DNA of 33,714 nucleotides from JBBDXA01 sp040902585 (GTDB taxonomy: Bacteria > Planctomycetota > Phycisphaerae > Phycisphaerales > Phycisphaeraceae), in NCBI GenBank assembly GCA_040902585.1, contig JBBDXA010000104.1, positions 1 through 33,714 of the forward strand. Direction: 5' to 3'. Both the position numbers and the translations under genes were made by a program. The notes under the pieces were generated by a model. The model ran no database searches. It was not told the DNA's origin and saw nothing but the letters and a program-made list of their open reading frames with translations. Positions 24,293-33,200 of this stretch are shown in pieces. Positions within the stretch are counted from its first letter, which is position 1, and every line of letters starts with the position of its first letter.

Positions 24293-24587
24293 CATCTTTG
24301 TGCCGCTCTTTCATAACGACGGACGGCGAATCGATCGTCGTGTGTTTCGATTTATTCATCGCGCCCCGCTCGATCAGTTTAATGGTGTCACGTTCTTTCC
24401 GCAGCCCAATCAAGGCTCTTGGCGGGCAGGCGGAGTCACCTACCGCGACAGGATTGTTGTGTATCGAGTCCTTTGTCGTGGAACGGCCATAGATCGGGAG
24501 TTCCTCGTTGACTTGAAGGTCACGCTCAAGCGCGAGCTTCAGCAGGAAGAAATCCTGATCATTGAGCGCGACGTGAAGACATTGTAG
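24279..24587 (+). CDS. Small hypothetical protein, second of an overlapping pair
   Basis: The preferred start is GTG 24279 with AAGGGG nine bases upstream, giving 102 residues; the frame is open from ATG 24249. Recognisable blocks are EYDIFVPLFHNDGRRID, then QFNGVTFFPQPNQGSWRAGG and VTYRDRIVVYRVL. The fold looks mixed alpha/beta and soluble, with a charged C-terminus. I recall relatives as uncharacterised proteins in planctomycetes and other bacteria. The linkage to the 71-residue gene, small size, overlap and lower GC resemble a portable two-gene cassette. No toxin or antitoxin motif (RelE, PIN, MazF, ribbon-helix-helix) was recognised. Confidence 0.7.
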   Translation: MKEYDIFVPLFHNDGRRIDRRVFRFIHRAPLDQFNGVTFFPQPNQGSWRAGGVTYRDRIVVYRVLCRGTAIDREFLVDLKVTLKRELQQEEILIIERDVKTL

Positions 24588-24706
24588 ACCTGCCTTGTCA
24601 TCCTCTCGGATGACCATCTTCTTTCTACCAAGTGAGGATGTTTGTAGTATCGCGTGACCTCGTCTACGCAATGGTTTTAGACAGAGCAGACCGCACGGAG
24701 TTCGCC

Positions 24707-27148
24707 ATGAACCGCATATGCCTTCCAATGGTTGCCGCAATCCTGTTGACCTCATCATTCGCCTTCGCCCAGCCCGCGAAGAAGGCTGACGCCAAGGCCG
24801 CTCCGGGGGCCGCCGCCGCTCCGCGCGGGTCCATCGTCGAAGACCAGGCCGCCCGCAAGCTCATCGAAGCCGGCGAGACGCGCTACGATGCGGATGAGTT
24901 TCAAAAGGCCGTCGATATCTGGCAGTCCACCATCGAGCGATACCCTCGCAGCAAGTACCGCTACCTCGCTCACATGAAGCTGGGCAATCACTTCCTCAAT
25001 CGCGATCGCGCTTTCGACCAGGCCCGCAAGCATTTCGAGATCGCCGCCGGCGAAGAGAACACGGATGAAGACCAGCGCGCCGAGGCGACGCTGAAGATGG
25101 GCATCTGCTTCTACCAGGCCCGCAACTTCGGCAAGACCTTCGCCATCATGCGTGAGGTGATCGAAACCTTTCCCGTCAGCGCCCAGGTGAACCAGGCGTA
25201 CTACTACATCGGCCTGGCGCATTTCCAGCAGGGGCACTACAGCCGCGCCATCACCGCCCTCGAACGCGTCGGCACCGCGCTCACCGCCAACGACGCAGCC
25301 TTCGAAAAGGTCGAAGCTGGCAAACGCCTCTTCGTCCGCATCGAAGACGCCGACCTCGCCGCTCTCACCCAGGGCGAGACCGTCAAAGTAAAACTCAAAG
25401 CATCCAGCGGCGACGAGGAAACGCTCGAATGCATTCCCGTCGGCCGCAACGTGCGCGTCGTCATGGGCTCCATGCTCACGCAACTCGGCAAGGCCAAGCC
25501 GGGCAACAATCGCCTCGAAGTCAAGGGCGATGACACGGTGAAAGTCACCTACATCGATTCGCACACGGCTGACAAGCAGTTCGATCGCCCCGTCCTTCGC
25601 GATATCACCGTCGTCGGCAACGCCGTGGTCGCCATCATGGACGGTGCCTACAGCGACACGCTAAAAGGCGTCGTGCTCGGCAAGGAAGTCAACCTCCAGG
25701 TCATCGACGCGGACCTCGATCTAACGGACGACGCGGACAAGCTCCAAGCCTATGCCGAAGTGCATCGCGAGAAGCTGCCCGAGGAAATCGAGAAGGAAAT
25801 CGCGGACCTGAAAATCAAGGGCGAACTGGGCGACGGCGAGGAAGCGAAGATCGAACGCTACCGCGTGGTCGATCGCGTGAAGGTGACGCTGACAGAAGTG
25901 AAGATCGCGCGCGTCGAAGCGACGAGCCCCAGTGCCCCCAGTGCCCCCGGTGCCCCCGGTGCCCCCGAAACAGAACCAGCCGCAGGCCCAGGACCTTCAG
26001 GTCCAGGCGCAGCCCCCGCTCCCGCCCCCGCGATCGAACCCGCCGCCCAGCCCACGGTACCCAAAAATAAAAACGAACCTTCTGACTTCGCTTCCGAAAT
26101 CGAAGTCAAGGAGACCGTCGATAACACCATTCACTCCGGCGTCTTCCGCGCGCAGGCGCAGCTGGTCAGCGCCGAGTCGCCCATTCTCGATGATGACAAG
26201 CTCCAGGCCCTGCCCAGCGATCAGGTTCGCCTCGTCTATATGGATGAGTCGAACACCACGGCCGATCCCGTGCAGGTCGTCGCCAAAGCCAAGACCGTCG
26301 AAGGCAATCTCGGCGGCGTGCGCGTCACGCGAACCGAAATCTCCGATCGCGAACTGAAACTCCGCACGCAGCTTCGAACCGCCAGCGCCCTGTGCAACAT
26401 CGGCAACCGCTACAAGGAGTTCGGCATCAAAGCCAAGGCCACGGAGAAATACAACGAAGGCCTGCTCGTGTGCGAAGACATCATGGCCGAAGCCCGCAAG
26501 CTCGGCGGGCGCATCCTCGAAGAAACGTATGTCCAGCTCTGGCAGATTTATTACGAGATGGACAAGCTCGAACTCGCCGCGGCCATGTGTCAGAGGTTGG
26601 CGCGTGAGTTTCCCGAGTCGGCATTCGTGGATGATGCCCTGCTTCAACTCGCCGCCGTCAGCCGCAGGCAGGGCCAGCACAACCGCGCGATCGGCATCTA
26701 CAGCCGGCTGGTGGACATGAAGACCAGCCAACTTCGCGGTGAGGCTCAGTTCGGCATCGCCGAGTGCTACGAAGAGATGGCCAAGGCGGCGAAGGATCAG
26801 CAGGCCGCGGCTCTCTATGACCGCGCGTTCCAGGAGTACAAGAAAGTCTTCGAGCAGTTCCCCGACTCCGGCCGCGTTGGCGAAGCCGTCGCCAAGATGG
26901 CGAACTTCTATTACCAGAAACAGGACTACACCCGCGCGATCGATGTCTTTGAAACCGTGCTCGGCGAACACCCCGATGCGAAGTATCTCGACGTGATCCT
27001 GTTCAACTACGGCCGCTGCCTCTACCGCATGGATCGACGCAAGGAAGCCCGCGCCAAGTTCGATCAGCTCATCGGCGAATTTCCCGAAAGCGCGCTGGCA
27101 CCGGAAGCGAAGCGCGTCGTCGAAGCCCTGGCGAAGGCCGGGTTCTAA
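24707..27148 (+). CDS. Exported TPR protein with paired beta domains
   Basis: The start is ATG 24707: GGAG lies seven bases upstream and a signal peptide follows (MVAAILLTSSFAFA-Q). The product is 813 residues. An N-terminal TPR block (about 45-205; AVDIWQSTIERYPRSKYRYL, YYYIGLAHFQQGHYSRAITA) is followed by beta domains (about 215-400) with VRIEDADLAALTQGETVKVK and VNLQVIDADLDLTDDADK. A Pro/Ala/Gly linker at about 405-450 follows. Another beta segment contains NTIHSGVFRAQAQL and SDQVRLVYMDESNTT. A C-terminal TPR block (about 560-810) resembles tol-pal/BamD-type TPRs (ALLQLAAVSRRQGQHNRAIG, EYKKVFEQFPDSGRVGEAV, CLYRMDRRKEARAKFDQLIG). It is probably periplasmic. The same beta motif recurs in the next gene, suggesting partners. 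No known function. Confidence 0.82.
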   Translation: MNRICLPMVAAILLTSSFAFAQPAKKADAKAAPGAAAAPRGSIVEDQAARKLIEAGETRYDADEFQKAVDIWQSTIERYPRSKYRYLAHMKLGNHFLNRDRAFDQARKHFEIAAGEENTDEDQRAEATLKMGICFYQARNFGKTFAIMREVIETFPVSAQVNQAYYYIGLAHFQQGHYSRAITALERVGTALTANDAAFEKVEAGKRLFVRIEDADLAALTQGETVKVKLKASSGDEETLECIPVGRNVRVVMGSMLTQLGKAKPGNNRLEVKGDDTVKVTYIDSHTADKQFDRPVLRDITVVGNAVVAIMDGAYSDTLKGVVLGKEVNLQVIDADLDLTDDADKLQAYAEVHREKLPEEIEKEIADLKIKGELGDGEEAKIERYRVVDRVKVTLTEVKIARVEATSPSAPSAPGAPGAPETEPAAGPGPSGPGAAPAPAPAIEPAAQPTVPKNKNEPSDFASEIEVKETVDNTIHSGVFRAQAQLVSAESPILDDDKLQALPSDQVRLVYMDESNTTADPVQVVAKAKTVEGNLGGVRVTRTEISDRELKLRTQLRTASALCNIGNRYKEFGIKAKATEKYNEGLLVCEDIMAEARKLGGRILEETYVQLWQIYYEMDKLELAAAMCQRLAREFPESAFVDDALLQLAAVSRRQGQHNRAIGIYSRLVDMKTSQLRGEAQFGIAECYEEMAKAAKDQQAAALYDRAFQEYKKVFEQFPDSGRVGEAVAKMANFYYQKQDYTRAIDVFETVLGEHPDAKYLDVILFNYGRCLYRMDRRKEARAKFDQLIGEFPESALAPEAKRVVEALAKAGF
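25931..25966 (+). repeat. 9-nt tandem repeat coding for a Pro-Ser/Gly-Ala linker
   Basis: Four 9-nt units (AGTGCCCCC twice, GGTGCCCCC twice) encode the start of the linker of the TPR protein. Unlike the heptamer arrays elsewhere, this one has a period divisible by three, as expected for in-frame repeat growth. Confidence 0.75.
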
Positions 27149-27158
27149 GAAGTGTTGC

Positions 27159-27265
27159 TAAGGAAATAATGAAATGAGGAAAATGAATTTGAGTCAAACA
27201 GAGATGGCATGACGGTTGGGATTCCAATGTTGTCTCACTCTGTTCCTCATTTCCTCATTTCCTTA
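27159..27265. repeat. AT-rich inverted repeat between the two large TPR genes
   Basis: The 23-nt arms at 27159-27181 and 27243-27265 are complementary at all but two or three positions (left arm TAAGGAAAT..., right arm ...ATTTCCTTA). A short inner inverted pair, AACAGAG (27197) and CTCTGTT (27238), extends the structure. It fills the 151-bp gap between the genes and stands out as AT-rich in GC-rich surroundings. A long hairpin in the transcript, or a mobile palindrome, would both fit. Confidence 0.6.
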
Positions 27266-27299
27266 TAAAGAATTCTGACTGTATTCAGCGAGTCTCGCT

Positions 27300-30200
27300 A
27301 TGTTGAAACACACGATCGTCGCACTTGCCTTTTTTCTCTCCGCCGCGCCGGCCTTCGCGCAGGCCCAGCTCGATGAAGTCAGCAAACAGGCGTCGCAGCT
27401 TGAGGCTGACCTGGGCAAGATGCTCGACACCACGCCGCAGGCCGCGGACATCATGGTCCAGCTCGTGGACCTGTATCACGCCAACGGCCGCGTGTTCGGC
27501 CTGATCCGCGCCGGGCAGAAGTTCGCCAGCGCTCAGCCGCAGCACAAGAAGCATCGCGATGTGATGCTCAAGCTGCTCGACGGCCTGGTGATCATGTCAC
27601 GCAACAAGGAAATCATCGCCACCAGTCGGCAGTTCCTGACTCGGTATCCCAAGGACAAGGCCTGCGTCGGCGTCGAAGAAACCCTGGCCCGCACACTCGA
27701 TCAGGAGAGCGACCGCCGCCAATCCGCGATCGCGTGGGAAGCGGTCTGGCGTCGCGATCCCTCGGGGCAGCGCGAGGCGGGCGTCCGCGCGGTGTGGCAA
27801 TATTCCTCGCTGAACAACAACGACGGATTGAAGGCGGCCGCGGCCCTGGCGAAGGACATGATCGATTCGCTGCCCGCCGGTGAGTTTTCCAATCACCTGG
27901 GCTGGGAGGGTTTTCACTTCGCCCGCCGCACCGGCGACTGGACCGGCAGCAACACCATCGGTCTGCTCATCCTCAAGAAGAACGTGCCGATGGATGCGGC
28001 TCGCCGCGCCGACCTCCATCGCTACATGGCGGAGAACTATACCAACGTCGGCCAGCGCACCAACGCGGTGGACAGCCTGAAGAAGGCCCGCGCCGCGAAA
28101 GATTCGGATGACCTGCATCGCCGCCTGATCAGCGAGATGTACAACGCCGGTGCCAAGGCTGGTGAGATGGAACCGATCGTCACCGAATACATGAGCAAGT
28201 ACAAAGACCGCGGTGACCGCTGGGCGAATCTTTCCCTCCTCGCCCACGTCTACGGGCGCGATGGCGATCGCGCGCACGCCGCCAGTCTGTTTGCGCAGAT
28301 TCTTCCGCACGACCCAGCCGCGCACGATGCATCGGGCCACTTCGTTTCCTACTCCGGCGACAAGTCCGAGGACTTCGCGAAGGTCGAACGCGCACTGCTG
28401 GATGCGCTGTCCAAGGTGGACTCGGCGAGCGATCAGGCATCCTCGCTGCGATACACGCTTGCTTTCAACCTTTATCGCGATCGGATGAAGGATGCGAATA
28501 AGGCCCGGGCCATGGCGCGTGATTTGGCGCTCAAGTCGCCGGTCAACAATGATCGCAACTGGTATGCGGTGCATTACCTGCTCTACAACCCCGCTGACGC
28601 CGACAGCTTTGCAGGCGATGTGAAAGCGCTCAGCGATGCGGCCGTGAAGCACGCGAATCTCAACTACTACCGCGATCATGTTTCGCGCTGGACCAAGGAA
28701 GCCGGCCGAAGCAAGGACCACCGCGACAACGTCAAGATCGCCAAGGACATCTGGGACCGCACCAGCGGCGACGCGTACTTCAAGGAATGGGAACTCGCCA
28801 CCGAGAACCAGTCCAGCAAGACCATCGCCGCGCGCAATCGACTGCTCGCAGGCGAACATTACAAACGATTAAATGACGATCAGGCCCGTTGGTTGCTGCG
28901 CTCGCAGGGCTATTACCATCAGCACTATGTCAGTCAGAAAGAGCGGCCGGACTCCATCGGTTACTACGCGAAGCTCTGCGCCCGCTTGCCGAAAGACTAC
29001 GAAGCGGCGACCTGGTGGCTCCAGGCCGCGACCGATTACGGCACGCCGGAACAGGCACGCGACGCGGCTCAGCATGTCCTGAAACTCGAAGGGCCGGGCA
29101 ACGACAGCGATGTGTGGCGTCGCGCCCTGATCGCTGCCGATCGCACCAAGGATGAAAAGCTTGCAAAGCAGGCCCTCGCCTACGCGCTCGCCTCACAGAA
29201 GAAGTTCGGCGATGACGGCGGCAACGTCGCGGAGATCGGCAGCCATCTCGACAAGGTCGGCCTCAAGGCCGAGGCGATTCAGTACTGGCGCGATCACTGC
29301 ACACTTGCGCCGTGGGACTGGCAGTCGCGCTCGGCCGTCGGCGCGGTGGTGGAACGGCTCGAAAAGGGGCCCGACAAGCTTGCATTCCTCACCGAGGTCA
29401 ACAAGACGGCGACGAGCTTCCATGGTGCGTATGCGACGTGGGTCGCGCACGTGCATTACACCAATGGCGACATGGCCAAGTTCGCTTCGGTCCTCGCCGA
29501 GACGAAGAAGCGACAGGCCGAGCGCCCGCTTCAGAGTTGGGGCATCGAGGAGTATCCGGCCTGGACGTGGCTCCAGGAGCAGCGTGATGCGAACAACAAG
29601 AAGGCAACCGATGAAACCCGCCGCGCCGTTTACACCGCCCTGCGCGACTTGGACATGGGCCGCATTTCAGCGTGGTGCGCGCTTGCCCTGATGGAACTCG
29701 AAAAGCCCGGTTCGCAGAGCGAGGTCGCCCGCCTGGTTGATGTGCAAAAGGCCACCACGAGTGTCGGTGACAGCTCTTCGGCGTGGGACACGCTCATGCC
29801 TTTCGCACAGGCGACCATGGGCCGCAAGGATTACCTCGCCAGCGCCGCGCTGCTCACCGGCATGCTCAACAACATCAGCGGCGTCGACGGCGGCAGGCAG
29901 AAGGCCGGCCGCGACATGATCGGTCAGAGTTACGCCCGCCTCGGATCCGTGGGCCTGGCGATCGATGAAAACAGCCCGATCGCGCCGCTGCTTCAGGCCG
30001 CGATGTACTTGCGGCTGGGCGACGAGAAGCTCGCGTTCGAGACGTACCTTTCCAATCGCAAACTGTTTGATGCTCATCGATTCGAGCTGCCGATCGATCT
30101 GATCCTGTTCGTCTGCGAAAGCCACACAGCCGCGGGTGGCGATGAGAACTATGACCGCGTCGAAGACATCCTCCGCTCCTGGCTCGTCAAGTTCGTCGAT

Positions 30201-33200
30201 GGCAATCAGCACGATGACGCCACCAAGGCGAAGATTCAGCTCCTGCTGGCGAAGAACTATTTCAACGCCAAGCGGTACGAAGTGGCCCGCGCCGAATTCA
30301 CCAGCGTGATCAACCGTTTCGGCAAGACCTCCGAAGCGCTCGATGCGGAATTCGGCATCGGCGAAACCTTCATGGCGCAAAAGCTCTATGACGAGGCGGA
30401 GAAGATTTTCGAGAAGCTGTCCAACAGCCGCGATCGCGATACCGTCGTCCGCGCCGAGTTCCTGCGCGGCCTCCTCGCCCATCGCAAAGGCGACCGTGAC
30501 ACGGCCCGCGAGATTTTTCGCAGTGTGCTGGAGCGTGTGCCGAATCTCAGTCTTGCCAACATGACGCTGTTCAATCTCGCCGAAGTGTACGGCGAAGAGC
30601 AGCGTTACATCGAGCAGCTTGAACTATTGAACACCGTTGGTCGCCTCGGCCGCGCCAGCAAGCGATGGCACACGCCCGGCGCGACGCTGTCCATCGTCGT
30701 GCAGGACAGCGATCTGGGCATCTCCCGAGGCCACTCGCGCATTCCCGTCATCATCACCACCGAGCCGGGCGGCGATGAAGAGACGATCTATCTCACCTCC
30801 GGCGGCGCGGGCAAGGGCCTGTTTCGCGGCGACCTGTCCACGCAGCTCGGCGCGATCGTCAAGGGTGACAAGACGCTTCAGCTCACCGGTCGCGATGTGA
30901 TCAAGTGCGACTACCCCGCTCAGTTCAAAGCCGAGTTCCGCACCGTGCCTCTTGCCGACGCGGAGATCCGCATCGCGGCGGACGGCAAATTCGATGTGTC
31001 ATCCAGCAAGATCGTCGACGAGCAGAAGGAGACCTTCAGCCAGCAGCTCGTGCGCGAAGAAATGGAAGAGGAAGACCAGGACAAGCGGCAGAGCCAGCAG
31101 CGGCCGAAGAACCAGATCAAGCCCGGCAACGTGATCTATCTACGTGTACAGGATGCGGATCGCGACCTTTCCGATCAGCCTGACGAAGTGCTTGTGAAAC
31201 TGACCGCCACCAGCGGCGATCAGGTGCAGGTCGCCATGGTCGAGACCGGCCCGCACACCGGCCTCTTCGAAGGCACGATCAAGACCGGTGAACTTCCGGC
31301 CGGCGCCCTGGCGAGTGATCACGCCATCGATCATCAACCTCTGCTCGCGATCGATCACGACCCCAAGAGTTACTGGCAGAGTGAGCCGGACGGGCAGACG
31401 CCCAAGTCGCTCTCGATCGACATGAAGGATTTGAAGCGGGTCACGCGCGTTTCGCTTTCGACGCCCGATGCCACGCGGCAAGCACCGATCCGCGGGGAGA
31501 TTCAGGGCAGTCACGACGGTCGTTTCTGGTTCCGCCTGGCGAGCAATCCTCCCGCGCAGCCCGCGGCTCCCGTGAAGGGCGAGATGGGCCGAATGGAAGT
31601 GCGTGCCTACTCATGGCGCGGCGGAGCGACGATCGCTTCCTGGAAGGACATCGTCACACTCACCAAGACGCGCGAGCCGATCGAGACGAAAGCAGTGGAT
31701 GAACTCGCCTGGCAGAAGCCGACGGATGACGAGAGCGCGAAGAACACGTTCGCGGTGGTCTTCAGTGGCAAGTTCGTGCAGCCGCGCGACGGGGCCGTGC
31801 GATTCAACCTGGCTGGTGCGCTGACGGCGATCGCGGTGAACGGCGTGGTCGAGTTGGATGTTGAAAAGGGCGGTCGCTCGGTCGACGTCTGGCTGCCGCG
31901 CGGGTTGCATGACATCACAGCTTTCTCGCTGCTGGCGAACAACGCGGCCGGTGCGGAGATGACGCGTGCTCGTGAAAGCCTGAGTGCCGCACAGGTGACG
32001 CTCGCTCCGTTCCACAAGGCGGACTTTAATCTTGAGTCGCCTGATGCGAAGGCGACCGGCGCGAAGCCGCAAGCGGCGGGTAAACCCTACACGCTCGATG
32101 CCAGCAGCGCCAAGCTTGAGAAGAAATCCGCCGAGTTCAAAGTAGGCACGCAGTACGGCGAGCCTGCCATCGCGTGGTGGCAGAATGAAGGCGACATCGC
32201 GTCGTGGGAAGTGAACATTGATGCGCCCGGAGCCTACGCCGTGTGGATGAACTGGTCGCACCAGGGCGAAGGCAGCGCGTACTCCCTCACGCTCGGCGAT
32301 CAGAAGATCAACGGTAAAGTTGGTGACACACGCGAATGGTCCCGCTTCGTCACCGAGCAGGTCGGTACCGTTCGCATCGACAAGGCGGGCAAGTACATCC
32401 TCGCCATCAAGCCCACGGCCATCGCCGGCGGCGGCCTCATGGACCTGCGCAGCGTGACCCTGCGGCCGACTTCGAGCTCGCTCGTCGTGCAGGCCGACGG
32501 CAAGTGGGAAGCGACGTTCGATGCTCACGAAGTTCGCTACGTTCGCTTTCTCGTTCACGAATACAGTGGCGAGGCGGTCGCGATCAGTCACGTGGAAATC
32601 GGCGGCGACAGCGGCGACAAGCCTTACATTCCCACCGAGGCGGATGTGCTGGCCCTGGCGAGCAATGATTCGCTGGAGATCGCCGCAGGTGACATCGTCA
32701 ATGCGAGCTACACGGATGAATACACCTTCACGCTCGCCGCCGGCTCGGAAGAGCCGGTGCGCAACCGCGTGCTCAACGCCCAGCTTCAGGCGACCTATTT
32801 CAACGCGAGGATTCTGCCCATTGCCTACGAGTTCTCCCGCACGGGCGGCGGCGGTGTCGGCACGCTGCGCAAGGAACTGATGCGCATCGATCCGGGCGAA
32901 CGCATCATCATCGAAGTCGTCGATTACGACATGGATCAGACCGGCGAGCGCGACACGATCAAGGTGCAGGTCGCGGTGAACGACGGCCCGCCGATCGAAC
33001 TCATAGCTACAGAAACCGAAGCCTACTCGGGCGTGTTCACGAAGGAAGTCGACACGCGTGCGCTCACACCGCCGCCTGCCAATGCGAAGAGCACCGGCGC
33101 GAAGAACGCAGCGGGGGCGGATGCAAAGGGTGCCGCACCGGCCAAGACCGCGGAACAGACCGCCGCCGAAGATGCGGGCAAACTCGCCGTGAAACAGGGC

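Noticed and set aside
24077..24587. Classical toxin-antitoxin module
   Set aside because: Size and overlap fit, but no known toxin or DNA-binding antitoxin motif was visible, so the function is left open.
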